DNA of 64,000 nt. Source: WLWS01 sp965243105 (GTDB lineage: Bacteria; Pseudomonadota; Gammaproteobacteria; Eutrophobiales; Eutrophobiaceae). A program made the translations under genes and the position numbers. This document shows positions 51,161 through 60,326 of this stretch, in pieces. The number at the start of each line of letters is the position of its first letter. Position 1 is the stretch's first letter. The stretch covers positions 434,001-498,000 of the forward strand of contig CBDEUC010000001.1 of the NCBI GenBank assembly GCA_965243105.1, read 5' to 3'. The notes under the pieces are model-generated. The model did no database searches, was not told where the DNA came from, and saw nothing but the letters and a program-made list of their open reading frames with translations.

Positions 51161-52334
51161 ATATAAAAATGGCTTACCGCCCTGGCCTGTTTATAGCGAA
51201 GATGAAATAGAAGCCGTATCCACGGTGTTACGTGCCGGTAAGGCTAATTACTGGTTCGGTGAGCATGGGAAATTATTTGAAAAGGAATTTGCTGATTATT
51301 GCGGCAGCAGGTTTGCACTGACTGCGGGTAATGGAACTCTTGCCCTGGAGATGGCCTTGCATGGCCTCGGAATTGGCCAGGGTGATGAAGTTATAGTAAC
51401 CCCGCGTTCCTTTGTTGCCTCAGCAAATTGTATCGTCCAGGCTGGTGCCCGACCCGTGTTTGCGGACGTTGATCCAGACAGCCAGAACATTACTGCGGCT
51501 AGCATTGCGGAAAAAATAAGTGCGAAGACAAGGGCCATTATCGCAGTCCACCTGGCAGGCTGGCCCTGTGAAATGAATGACATCATGGACCTGGCCAGGG
51601 ACAGGAGCATCAGTGTAATCGAGGATTGTGCCCAGGCTCACGGTGCTACCCTCAATGGTATAAAAGCAGGCAGTCTTGGTCATGCTGCAGCATTCTCCTT
51701 TTGCCATGACAAGATAATTTCAACCGGCGGGGAAGGTGGCATGCTGGTGACTGATGATGAATCTGCATGGGGGAGAGCAGCCGCACTTCGGAATCATGGA
51801 AAGGATCCGAGGGCCTATGAAGCCGGCGTAATGGGAACACAAGAGCAGGGACAAAAAGATACCTTTGGCAGCAATTTCCGAATGCCCGAGCCGCAATCGG
51901 TTATTGGCAGAAAGCAATTGGCTATGCTTGATGACTGGTTGGTAAAGCGACGCAGGAATGCAGCCATGCTTGATAAATCCCTGGATGAGCTTGCTGCAGT
52001 TCGTGTTACCGTGCCGCCAGCTCATATCGAGCATGCGTATTACAAGTATTACTTTTTCCTCAAGCCACAGGCTTTGAAAGCAGGTTGGGATCGGTCCCGG
52101 GTTATTGCAGCTATTGCTGAAAAAGGTATTCCGTGCTCGCCTGGCACTTCAGGGGAAATATATGCGCTGGAAGCCTATTCAGAAAGTGATTTTGCTATTG
52201 ACCGGGAATTGCCGGTAGCCCATGAGCTGGCTTCAACCAGCGTTATGCTGCCTGTGCCGCCCACTTATGATGAATCCTGCATGGAGTATGTCTGCGATTG
52301 CGTAAGCGATATAATGAGTGAGGCCAGCGCCTGA
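51147..52334 (+). CDS. DegT/DnrJ/EryC1 sugar aminotransferase (PglE-like)
   Basis: From ATG 51147, inside the end of the PglD-like gene, the product has 395 residues. It has FALTAGNGTLALEMALHGLGIGQGDEVIVTPRSFVASANCIVQAGARPVFADVD, VHLAGWPCEM, IEDCAQAHGATLNGIKAGSLGHAAAFSFCHDKIISTGGEGGML (PLP lysine in HDKI), then GSNFRMPEPQSVIGRKQL. The C-terminus is family-like. It should aminate C4 of the UDP-4-keto-6-deoxy sugar formed by the PglF-like enzyme encoded next. The start was chosen because upstream residues are only a readthrough of the neighbouring gene in another frame. Confidence 0.9.
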   Translation: MSQAEYKNGLPPWPVYSEDEIEAVSTVLRAGKANYWFGEHGKLFEKEFADYCGSRFALTAGNGTLALEMALHGLGIGQGDEVIVTPRSFVASANCIVQAGARPVFADVDPDSQNITAASIAEKISAKTRAIIAVHLAGWPCEMNDIMDLARDRSISVIEDCAQAHGATLNGIKAGSLGHAAAFSFCHDKIISTGGEGGMLVTDDESAWGRAAALRNHGKDPRAYEAGVMGTQEQGQKDTFGSNFRMPEPQSVIGRKQLAMLDDWLVKRRRNAAMLDKSLDELAAVRVTVPPAHIEHAYYKYYFFLKPQALKAGWDRSRVIAAIAEKGIPCSPGTSGEIYALEAYSESDFAIDRELPVAHELASTSVMLPVPPTYDESCMEYVCDCVSDIMSEASA

Positions 52335-52373
52335 CAGGCCATCTTACGTTGCATATATTTACGCGTTAATTTG

Positions 52374-54251
52374 ATGAAAGTTGCCCGTTTACTGATCGCC
52401 CTTAGAAGCAGGTCCGTGGCTTTTGCCCACGATTTGCTGGTGATTCCAATCGCCTGGCTGGCGGCTTACTGGCTTCGATTCAACCTCGAGACTATACCGC
52501 CGCTTTTCCTGGATACGGCCTTGAAAATGCTGCCGCTAATCATGGTAATCCAGGGCGGGATATTCCTCTTGTTTGGCCTGTATCGTGGTGTTTGGCGTTT
52601 TGCTTCGATACCTGACTTTATTCGAATTGCCAGGGCCGTTTTTGTCGGTGTCATTAGCAGTCTTGCTATCATATTTTTGCTCACGCGGATGCAGTATGTT
52701 CCACGTTCAGTAATCCCACTTTATTCCCTGTTGCTCTTTTTTGTCCTGGCAGGTAACAGGTTAGTGTATAGATGGTTAAAGGATTATCGAATCAACAAGT
52801 ACACTGGCAAGCGGGTTCTGATTGTCGGTGCGGGTGAAGCAGCTGAATTGCTCATACGTGATATGCTGCGTCAACGCTACAGGCAATTCCTTCCTATCGC
52901 TATTGTTGATGACAGTCAGAGTAAAATAGGCAGGGAATTACATGGTATTCGAGTGCACGGCGATACTTCGCAGATTCCTGCACTGGTAAGCAGGCTAAAT
53001 GTCGATCTCATCCTTATCGCTATTCCGTCATTAAACTCAGAAAAAATGAGAAGGCTTGTTGAGTGTTGTGAGCGAACCAGCGTTCCATTTCGAACATTAC
53101 CAAGGTTTGAAGACCTTGTTTCGGGACAGGTTACGACTACTGCCCTGAGAGAAGTGTCTATCGAAGATCTCCTTGGTCGTGAAAAGGTTGAGCTCGACTG
53201 GAGCCTTATAAACGTGGGCCTTTCCGGCAAAAAAATAATGGTCAGTGGCGCAGGCGGATCGATTGGCTCGGAACTGTGCAGGCAAATAGCAAGCCTGGCA
53301 CCGGCTAGCCTTATAATTTTTGAACGCAGCGAGTTTAACCTTTACCGCATAGCCAATGACCTGGAGAAAAACTACCCGCAGGTGAGAGTTATCTCCGTGC
53401 TTGGTGATGTATGCGATGAGCAATCAGTCAACAAGTCATTTGAAAAACACGAACCTGATATTATTTTTCACGCCGCCGCATACAAGCAGGTGCCCTTGCT
53501 GGAAGCGCATCCCCGCGAAGCGGCCCAAAACAATGTAATAGGAACGATTACTATCGCGGAGGCCGCAAAACGCATAAAGGCAGAAAAGTTTGTTTTTATC
53601 TCCACTGATAAAGCGGTAAACCCGGCCAATGTGCTCGGGCAAAGTAAACGCCTGGCTGAATTGTATTGCCAGGGTATGGACCAATCCTCCGAAACCAGGT
53701 TTATTACTGTCAGATTTGGCAATGTGCTTGGTTCTGACGGTAGCGTGGTACAACTTTTCCGCAAGCAGATTGCGCAGGGTGGCCCCGTCACGGTCACGCA
53801 TCCCGAGATCGTGCGATATTTCATGACTATTCGGGAAGCCTGCCAGTTAATCCTGCAGGCGGCGGCAATCAAGGACAGGGGTGATGTATTTGTACTGGAT
53901 ATGGGAGAACCAGTAAAAATTGCCTACCTGGCTGAGCAGATGGTCAGGCTTTCAGATATGGAACCCGGTAAGGATATTGAGATCCAGTATGTCGGACTTC
54001 GAGCAGGTGAAAAGTTATATGAAGAATTGTTCTATTCCTACGAATCAAACGAGAAAACGAGCAATGCGAAGATATTACGTGCGCGTCATGGAAGAGTGGA
54101 TGCGGGTAAATTAAACGAAGTTATAAAAGAATTACGTCTCAATATCGATAAGGTTGATATCCAGGGTATAGAAAGAACCCTGAAGCAGTCCATAGCTTCC
54201 CTGGCTGACGATAGCAGCGGTAAGGACAACGTTATTTCTCTGCCAAAATAG
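52374..54251 (+). CDS. Membrane-bound UDP-GlcNAc 4,6-dehydratase (PglF/WbpM/FlaA1-like)
   Basis: The 625-residue product has four N-terminal membrane helices (residues about 15–125), a CoA-binding-like Rossmann domain (RVLIVGAGEAAELLIRDML near 143), and a C-terminal SDR dehydratase. The latter shows MVSGAGGSIGSELCRQI near 290, GDVCDEQSV, HAAAYKQVPLLEAHPREAAQNN, STDKAVNPANVLGQSKRLAE and RFGNVLGSDGSVV. The enzyme forms UDP-4-keto-6-deoxy-GlcNAc, the first step to bacillosamine and related sugars. In the usual S-M-K triad Met appears replaced by Leu (VLGQSK). Its place near tRNA-Asn and uvrB is as recalled for wbpM of Pseudomonas. Confidence 0.92.
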   Translation: MKVARLLIALRSRSVAFAHDLLVIPIAWLAAYWLRFNLETIPPLFLDTALKMLPLIMVIQGGIFLLFGLYRGVWRFASIPDFIRIARAVFVGVISSLAIIFLLTRMQYVPRSVIPLYSLLLFFVLAGNRLVYRWLKDYRINKYTGKRVLIVGAGEAAELLIRDMLRQRYRQFLPIAIVDDSQSKIGRELHGIRVHGDTSQIPALVSRLNVDLILIAIPSLNSEKMRRLVECCERTSVPFRTLPRFEDLVSGQVTTTALREVSIEDLLGREKVELDWSLINVGLSGKKIMVSGAGGSIGSELCRQIASLAPASLIIFERSEFNLYRIANDLEKNYPQVRVISVLGDVCDEQSVNKSFEKHEPDIIFHAAAYKQVPLLEAHPREAAQNNVIGTITIAEAAKRIKAEKFVFISTDKAVNPANVLGQSKRLAELYCQGMDQSSETRFITVRFGNVLGSDGSVVQLFRKQIAQGGPVTVTHPEIVRYFMTIREACQLILQAAAIKDRGDVFVLDMGEPVKIAYLAEQMVRLSDMEPGKDIEIQYVGLRAGEKLYEELFYSYESNEKTSNAKILRARHGRVDAGKLNEVIKELRLNIDKVDIQGIERTLKQSIASLADDSSGKDNVISLPK

Positions 54252-54295
54252 ATAACTGAATTAACTTTTCACGTCGTAAATAAATCCGGCAATCC

Positions 54296-55564
54296 ATGTC
54301 TTCCTCCGAATCTCGAACGAGACTTATTCCAGCTTTCCTGGCGAACAGGGACAGCATCGCAGTAGCGCTGATGCTTTTCATCCTCATTAGTTTTACCAGC
54401 AAGTCCCTGTATAACTATCCTGTCGGTATACTGGCGATTGCCGGGCTGGGAATGTCACTTAAATCATTTGACAAGTTCTGGCGCATGCCGCTGGCCCCTG
54501 CATTTGTTTTTCTCTTTCTTTGTTTATGGCTGCCCTTGTTAATATCCCTTGTAGATGCGGTGAACATTGAACGGTCTGCACGTACAGTACTTTCTTACAC
54601 AAGATTTCTCTTTGCGGGCCTGGTAATACTGTATTTGCTGAGATCAGAGAAAGCCCTGGAGAAGTTTAATCTTTTGCTTTTTATCGCAATCACCGCGTGG
54701 TGTATTGATGCGCTTATCCAGTATTTCCTGTCATATAATCTTCTTGGTTTCCCCAAGCGCGTCGGGTATGTGACAGGTATTTTTCATCCTGAAATAACTA
54801 TTGGTCACATCACCGCAGTATTATCACCGCTTTACTTTGAAAGTCTCAGGAAGTACAGCGAGGGACGAGAATGGATGTGGTTACTTGTGTTGCTCGTATT
54901 TGCCGTTGTGCTGCTTAGCGGACGGCGAGCGTCGTGGGTAATACTGGCCGTTGGGTCAGTAGCTTACCTTTTATACTATCTCAAGCTGCAAAATTTCAAA
55001 GAGGCCGCATTGAAAAATGCAGCGCTTCTTTCTGTTATCACGGCGCTTATCATATTTACCGTTATCGCGACGAATCCAATTCTCAAGATGCGTATTAATG
55101 CCGCCATGAACCTGGCCAGTGGTAACTATGAACTGGCAAACCAGGGCATCGGTAAGAGACTGGATATCTGGGATACCAGTATTAACATCTATAGAGAAAA
55201 CAAGATCAATGGCATTGGACCGAGAGGTTTCAGGTATGCCTATAGCGATTACAGTGAGGACGACAATTATTTTCATGCCTCCGGCCAGACACACCCTCAC
55301 CAGTTAATGCTGGAAGTCCTCGCTGAGACAGGCACGATTGGTGCTGTAGGTGTCTTAATATTTACCTTGTTTTTACCCTTTTATTTTTGGCGCCAGGGTT
55401 TGCTCATGCACGTAGCACCAAACATGATCGCGATATTGGCCGCTGTATTCCCGATTAATACTCACATGGCCTTTTATGGCTCATATTGGTCTTCCGTATT
55501 CTGGTGGTTGATGATCCTGGCATTTGTCACGGCAACGATACGATTGAAAAGCTCAGACCTCTAA
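54296..55564 (+). CDS. O-antigen ligase/polymerase family membrane protein (Wzy_C/WaaL)
   Basis: The 422-residue product has about 11–12 membrane helices. The Wzy_C signature is present: VVLLSGRRASWVILAVG (the LSGRR start), a long periplasmic loop from about 270 to 335 with RLDIWDTSINIYRENKINGIGPRGFRYAYSDY and ASGQTHPHQLMLEVLAETGTIGAVG (HxH…E-x-G motif). Such proteins ligate a lipid-linked glycan to lipid A core or another acceptor, or polymerise repeats. As the cluster has an ABC exporter and no Wzx flippase, a ligase role is preferred. It is the last gene of the cluster. Confidence 0.85.
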   Translation: MSSSESRTRLIPAFLANRDSIAVALMLFILISFTSKSLYNYPVGILAIAGLGMSLKSFDKFWRMPLAPAFVFLFLCLWLPLLISLVDAVNIERSARTVLSYTRFLFAGLVILYLLRSEKALEKFNLLLFIAITAWCIDALIQYFLSYNLLGFPKRVGYVTGIFHPEITIGHITAVLSPLYFESLRKYSEGREWMWLLVLLVFAVVLLSGRRASWVILAVGSVAYLLYYLKLQNFKEAALKNAALLSVITALIIFTVIATNPILKMRINAAMNLASGNYELANQGIGKRLDIWDTSINIYRENKINGIGPRGFRYAYSDYSEDDNYFHASGQTHPHQLMLEVLAETGTIGAVGVLIFTLFLPFYFWRQGLLMHVAPNMIAILAAVFPINTHMAFYGSYWSSVFWWLMILAFVTATIRLKSSDL

Positions 55565-55691
55565 ATGCCCCGATTGCCTGTCGGTTTTGAAAAGTGGATC
55601 GCACCAAGCAGTCGCTGGTATTGCTATACAGGGCGGATAGCCAGGGCAATCTACAGGAGCAAAGCGGGATTGAAGAACTTGATAATGGGAA

Positions 55692-55767
55692 TGGCTCCCC
55701 GGGACGGGCTCGAACCGCCGACCTAGTGATTAACAGTCACCCGCTCTACCGACTGAGCTACCGGGGA
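55692..55767 (-). tRNA. tRNA-Asn(GTT)
   Basis: A 76-nt cloverleaf on the minus strand: acceptor TCCCCGG / CCGGGGA, anticodon loop CTGTTAA giving GTT, T-arm GGCGGTTCGAGCCCGTC and encoded CCA. It borders the polysaccharide cluster. Confidence 0.97.
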
Positions 55768-55781
55768 ATAACAGGGAGCGT

Positions 55782-55810
55782 ATGGTACTTGGCGTTATAA
55801 ATTCGGTCAA
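55782..55810 (-). promoter_or_regulatory. Promoter of tRNA-Asn
   Basis: Minus strand: -35 TTGACC (55810–55805), 17-bp spacer, -10 TACCAT (55787–55782), ending 15 bases before the mature tRNA 5' end. Confidence 0.6.
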
Positions 55811-55917
55811 CCTGAGATATTCCCGTGCTTTACCCGCTTCTGGCCGGGCCTTACCTGGTCGGCATTCTGCCTACCCTGCTTGTGTTACAATTACCGCACT
55901 TTGAGCGGATTTAAGCG

Positions 55918-57942
55918 ATGACCGACAAATTTTCCCTGGATGCAGATTATGAACCAGCTGGTGACCAGCCGGGTGCGATTTCTCAACTGGTTGAGGGATT
56001 GAGGGACGGACTCCTGCACCAGACCCTTCTCGGTGTTACCGGCTCCGGAAAGACTTTTACCATTGCCAATGCCATCCAGGCGGTACAGCGGCCCACCCTG
56101 ATCCTGGCGCACAACAAGACCCTCGCAGCGCAACTTTATGGAGAGATGCGTGAATATTTTCCCGACAATTCCGTGGAGTATTTTGTTTCTTACTACGACT
56201 ATTACCAGCCGGAGGCTTACGTACCAACCACGGACACTTATATAGAGAAGGATGCCTCCATTAATGAACATATCGAGCAGATGAGACTATCGGCCACCAA
56301 GGCCCTGCTGGAGCGTCCGGATACAATCATCGTTGCTACTGTCTCTGCCATTTATGGTCTTGGTGATCCGCAGTCCTACCTCAAGATGGTATTACACCTG
56401 GACCGGGGTGACCGAATAGACCAGCGCTTTCTTCTTCGAAGACTGGCGGAAATGCAATACACCAGGAACGAGATCGAACTTCACCGCGCAACCTATCGTG
56501 TCAGGGGGGATGTCATTGATATCTACCCTGCAGAATCTGATCGTGAAGCAATCAGGGTCGAAATATTTGATAACGAAATTGAATCCATATCGCAGTTTGA
56601 TCCGCTAACCGGTGAAGTGGTGAGAAAGGTTCCGCGTATTACCATTCATCCCAAGACTCATTACGTCACAGATCGGCAAATTCTGCTTGACGCCGTGGAG
56701 GTAATCAAGGAAGAACTCCAGGACAGGCTGCAGCAGTTCAGGGATCAGAACAAGCTTGTCGAGGCACAACGGCTTGAGCAGCGTACGCGCTTTGACATAG
56801 AGATGATACTGGAGATTGGTTACTGTGCCGGCATTGAAAACTATTCGCGACACCTTTCCGGTCGACAGGTTGGCGAGCCGCCGCCAACGCTTTTTGACTA
56901 CCTGCCACCCAATGCTTTACTTATCGTTGATGAAAGTCATGCGACGATCCCGCAGCTGGGAGCGATGTACAAGGGAGACAGGTCACGCAAGGAAAACCTC
57001 GTTGAATACGGGTTTCGATTGCCCTGTGCACTGGATAACAGGCCACTTCGCTTTGATGAATTTGAAAAGCTTGCACCGCAAACTATTTATGTTTCTGCAA
57101 CGCCGGGCTCCTATGAAAACGAGCATTCGGACCATGTCGTCGAACAGCTGGTCAGGCCTACCGGGCTTGTTGACCCACCGGTAGAGGTCAGGCCGGTGGC
57201 GAGCCAGGTGGATGACCTGCTTTCCGAGATTAACGCCAGGGTTGAACTGGATGAACGGGTGCTGGTTACAACCTTGACGAAGCGCATGGCTGAAGATCTG
57301 ACGGACTACCTGGCAGAGCATGATGTCCGGGTACGTTACTTGCACTCAGACATTGATACTGTTGAACGAGTAGAAATCATCAGGGATCTTCGACTGGGAG
57401 AATTTGATGTGCTGGTGGGCATTAACCTGCTCAGGGAAGGACTTGATATGCCGGAAGTGTCACTGGTGGCAATCCTGGATGCAGACAAGGAAGGCTTCTT
57501 GCGTTCTGAAACAACGCTGATCCAGACAGTTGGACGGGCGGCAAGAAATATCAATGGCAGGGCAATAATGTACGCCGATAGCATCACGGGCTCCATGAAA
57601 CGGGCGCTTGAAGAAATGGAACGACGAAGGGAAAAACAGCAAACCTTCAATATTGAACACAATATTACCCCGCTTGGCATTAACAAGGCGGTGGCTGACA
57701 TTATGGAAGGGGGATATTCTGCGGGCAGGCCGGGGGGCAGGAGAAAAGTCAGGGTGGCGGAGGATCCTGATGATTACACGGGTATGTCGGCTGAGGCCTT
57801 GATGAAGAAGGTTAAGCAACTGGAAGAGCAGATGTACAGGCATGCCCGTGACCTGGAATTCGAGGAAGCCGCTGCAATTCGTGACAGGATCAAGAAAATC
57901 CAGACAGAGGGCCTGGGAATACCGGAGAGCCAGGCAGGATGA
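55918..57942 (+). CDS. uvrB: Excinuclease ABC subunit B
   Basis: The 674-residue product has the full UvrB layout: Walker A GVTGSGKTFT near residues 38–47, the damage-binding beta-hairpin YYDYYQPEAYVP, the DExx box VDESHAT, SATPG, helicase motif VI QTVGRAARN, and the C-terminal UVR domain (KQLEEQMYRHARDLEFEEAAAIRDRI) that binds UvrC. It verifies DNA damage handed over by UvrA and loads UvrC in nucleotide excision repair. No clear LexA box (CTG-N10-CAG) was found in the 150 bp upstream. It overlaps maeB by four bases. Confidence 0.99.
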   Translation: MTDKFSLDADYEPAGDQPGAISQLVEGLRDGLLHQTLLGVTGSGKTFTIANAIQAVQRPTLILAHNKTLAAQLYGEMREYFPDNSVEYFVSYYDYYQPEAYVPTTDTYIEKDASINEHIEQMRLSATKALLERPDTIIVATVSAIYGLGDPQSYLKMVLHLDRGDRIDQRFLLRRLAEMQYTRNEIELHRATYRVRGDVIDIYPAESDREAIRVEIFDNEIESISQFDPLTGEVVRKVPRITIHPKTHYVTDRQILLDAVEVIKEELQDRLQQFRDQNKLVEAQRLEQRTRFDIEMILEIGYCAGIENYSRHLSGRQVGEPPPTLFDYLPPNALLIVDESHATIPQLGAMYKGDRSRKENLVEYGFRLPCALDNRPLRFDEFEKLAPQTIYVSATPGSYENEHSDHVVEQLVRPTGLVDPPVEVRPVASQVDDLLSEINARVELDERVLVTTLTKRMAEDLTDYLAEHDVRVRYLHSDIDTVERVEIIRDLRLGEFDVLVGINLLREGLDMPEVSLVAILDADKEGFLRSETTLIQTVGRAARNINGRAIMYADSITGSMKRALEEMERRREKQQTFNIEHNITPLGINKAVADIMEGGYSAGRPGGRRKVRVAEDPDDYTGMSAEALMKKVKQLEEQMYRHARDLEFEEAAAIRDRIKKIQTEGLGIPESQAG

Positions 57943-60245
57943 GTGTTGCAGGCGATAAAAAGGTAAAAGAGGAAATCAGGGAAAACGCCCTGGAATATCA
58001 CCGTTCCGACCCACCGGGCAAACTGGCAATTCGTGCCACGAAGCCACTGGCAAACCAGCACGACCTGGCCATGGCGTACTCGCCGGGTGTGGCGGCCGCC
58101 TGTGAAGAGATCGTCGCTGATCCGGTCCAGGCGGCGTCCATGACATCACGCGGTAATCTCGTTGCTGTTGTCACAAATGGCACCGCGGTGCTTGGCCTGG
58201 GTTCTATTGGTCCTCTTGCAGCAAAGCCCGTCATGGAAGGGAAGGCTGTACTGTTTAAAAAATTCGCCGGTATTGACGTGTTTGATCTTGAAATTGACGA
58301 GAAGGACCCGGATCGCCTGGTTGATATCATTGCCAGTCTCGAACCAAGTTTTGGCGGGATCAATCTCGAGGATATCAAGGCACCCGAATGTTTTATTGTA
58401 GAAAAGAAACTCAGGGAGCGTGTCAATATCCCGGTATTTCATGATGATCAGCATGGCACTGCCATCATCGTTGCGGCGGCAGTGTTGAATGGTCTCAGGA
58501 TTGTCGACAAGCAACTGCAGGATATAAAGCTGGTCACCTCGGGTGCGGGTGCCGCCGCACTGGCTTGCCTTAACCTACTGGTCAGCCTCGGTGTTAAAAA
58601 AGAAAACATCACCATCACGGATATCGAAGGGGTAGTTTACCAGGGGCGCACGGCAGAAATGGACGAATACAAGTCGGTCTATGCCCAGGATACCGACGCC
58701 CGCACGCTGGCCGATGTCATCAAGGATGCTGATGTTTTTCTTGGACTGTCTGCTGCCGGTGTATTAAAACCGGAGTTACTCAGTGATATGGCAAAGCAGC
58801 CGCTAATCCTGGCCCTGGCTAACCCGGTGCCGGAAATACTCCCGGAAGACGCGATGGAAGTTCGACCCGACGCGATTATTGCCACCGGGCGTTCAGACTA
58901 TCCCAACCAGGTTAACAATGTGCTTTGCTTTCCCTACATTTTTAAAGGTGCGCTTGATGTTGGGGCAACGACAATTAACGAAGAAATGAAAATTGCCTGT
59001 GTACATGCAATTGCGGACCTGGCCCTTGCCGAGCCGTCAGAAGCGGTGGCCCGTGCCTACGGTGGTAGTGATATGAAGTTTGGGCCTGAATATCTCATTC
59101 CAAAGCCCTTTGATCCTCGATTAATCATTCGTGTTGCACCTGCAGTGGCAAAGGCGGCGATGGACAGTGGCGTGGCAACAAGACCCATTGAAGATCTCAA
59201 GGTGTATCGACAGAAACTGATTCACTTTGTGTTCCAGACCGGCTTCCTGATGAAACCACTTTTTGACCAGGCAAAGCAGGACCCAAAACGCATTATTTAT
59301 GCCGAGGGCGAAGAACATCGCGTGCTGCAGGCGGCCAAGCAGGTGGTTGAGGAAGGGATTGCATTTCCTGTCCTGGTTGGGCGTCCTGATGTTATTGAAA
59401 AGCGGCTGGCGGACCTGAGTATTGAACTGGAGGCCGGAAAAGATTTTGAAGTGGTCAATCCGCTTTACGACGAACGTTATGCAGATTACTGGAATTACTA
59501 CCACGAATTAATGGGGCGCAAGGGAGTAACACCGGCACAGGCAAAAAATATCGTTCGCACCCAGTCTACGGTAATTGCGTCACTGTTTCTGAAACGGGGT
59601 GAAGTGGACGGCATGCTTTGCGGTACCGTGGGCGCCTTTGCCACCCACCTCAGGCATGTGACCAATATTATTGGTATGAAAGAGGGCGTGAAAGACTTTT
59701 CTGCCATGAGTGTACTGGTACTGCCCAGTGGTACATTTTTCCTGTGCGACACCCATGTCACACCTGAACCGGGTGTAGAAGAAATCATAGAGATGACCTT
59801 GCTTGCCGCGGACATGGTCAGGCAATTCGGCATTAAACCGAGGATTGCATTCCTGTCCCACTCAAATTTTGGTAGCAGGGATTCCGAGTCAGCTGTAAAA
59901 ATGAGAACTGCTCTCGAGATAATCCAGGAACAGGATCCACAGCTTGTTGTAGAGGGCGAAATGCATGCCGATGCCGCGGTGTCTGAAGAGATTCGAAATC
60001 TCTCTTTACCCGGGTCCAGGTTAAGTGGAAAGGCCAATTTACTCATTATGCCCAACCTCGATGCGGCCAATATCAGCTACAACCTGATGCGCATGGTGGG
60101 CGGGGGTGTTGCCGTTGGACCCATCCTGCTGGGCGCGGATTTGCCCGTTCACATAGTCAACAGTACGGCGACAGTAAGGCGCCTGGTCAACATGACGGCG
60201 CTGGCCGTGGTAGGGGCGCAGAGTACAAGTGCCGCAGAGGAGTGA
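57939..60245 (+). CDS. maeB: NADP-dependent malic enzyme with phosphotransacetylase-like C-terminal domain
   Basis: The 768-residue product has the MaeB architecture. Residues about 1–425 are malic enzyme: YSPGVAAACEEI, KDPDRLVDIIASLEPSFGGINLEDIKAPECF, FHDDQHGTAIIVAAA and the NAD(P) domain with TSGAGAAALACLNLL. Residues about 430–760 are the phosphate acetyltransferase-like domain (IYAEGEEHRVLQAAKQVVEEG … GVAVGPILLGADLPVHIVNSTATVRRLVNMTALAV). It decarboxylates malate to pyruvate with NADP+; the C-terminal domain is thought to be regulatory. ATGA overlap with uvrB. Confidence 0.96.
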   Translation: MSVAGDKKVKEEIRENALEYHRSDPPGKLAIRATKPLANQHDLAMAYSPGVAAACEEIVADPVQAASMTSRGNLVAVVTNGTAVLGLGSIGPLAAKPVMEGKAVLFKKFAGIDVFDLEIDEKDPDRLVDIIASLEPSFGGINLEDIKAPECFIVEKKLRERVNIPVFHDDQHGTAIIVAAAVLNGLRIVDKQLQDIKLVTSGAGAAALACLNLLVSLGVKKENITITDIEGVVYQGRTAEMDEYKSVYAQDTDARTLADVIKDADVFLGLSAAGVLKPELLSDMAKQPLILALANPVPEILPEDAMEVRPDAIIATGRSDYPNQVNNVLCFPYIFKGALDVGATTINEEMKIACVHAIADLALAEPSEAVARAYGGSDMKFGPEYLIPKPFDPRLIIRVAPAVAKAAMDSGVATRPIEDLKVYRQKLIHFVFQTGFLMKPLFDQAKQDPKRIIYAEGEEHRVLQAAKQVVEEGIAFPVLVGRPDVIEKRLADLSIELEAGKDFEVVNPLYDERYADYWNYYHELMGRKGVTPAQAKNIVRTQSTVIASLFLKRGEVDGMLCGTVGAFATHLRHVTNIIGMKEGVKDFSAMSVLVLPSGTFFLCDTHVTPEPGVEEIIEMTLLAADMVRQFGIKPRIAFLSHSNFGSRDSESAVKMRTALEIIQEQDPQLVVEGEMHADAAVSEEIRNLSLPGSRLSGKANLLIMPNLDAANISYNLMRMVGGGVAVGPILLGADLPVHIVNSTATVRRLVNMTALAVVGAQSTSAAEE

Positions 60246-60261
60246 AAAACAGCAGTTTTTC
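60244..60261 (+). terminator. Hairpin at the maeB stop codon
   Basis: GAAAAAC / GTTTTTC perfect 7-bp stem with loop AGCA; T-run is inside the right arm. It overlaps the TGA of maeB, as the SapC terminator overlaps its stop. Confidence 0.55.
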
Positions 60262-60263
60262 CC

Positions 60264-60269
60264 TATAAT
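60264..60269 (+). promoter_or_regulatory. Candidate -10 (TATAAT) for the small lipoprotein gene
   Basis: A perfect TATAAT 58 bases before the lipoprotein ATG and just after the maeB hairpin. The -35 region (AGTGAA) is weak. Confidence 0.4.
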
Positions 60270-60326
60270 ACGCAGTCGGCAGTTATATATTACAAAGACA
60301 AACATACCTGGTATGGGAGGGGAGTG

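Noticed and set aside
7257..55564. Genomic island or prophage with integrase at the tRNA genes
   Set aside because: No integrase, transposase or direct repeat of a tRNA 3' end was found at either border.
55594..55800. 68-codon plus-strand frame across tRNA-Asn
   Set aside because: It runs through the tRNA gene on the opposite strand and has no coding features.
55768..55917. LexA box in front of uvrB
   Set aside because: CTGCTTGTGTTACAA looks similar at first but lacks the CAG half of CTG-N10-CAG.
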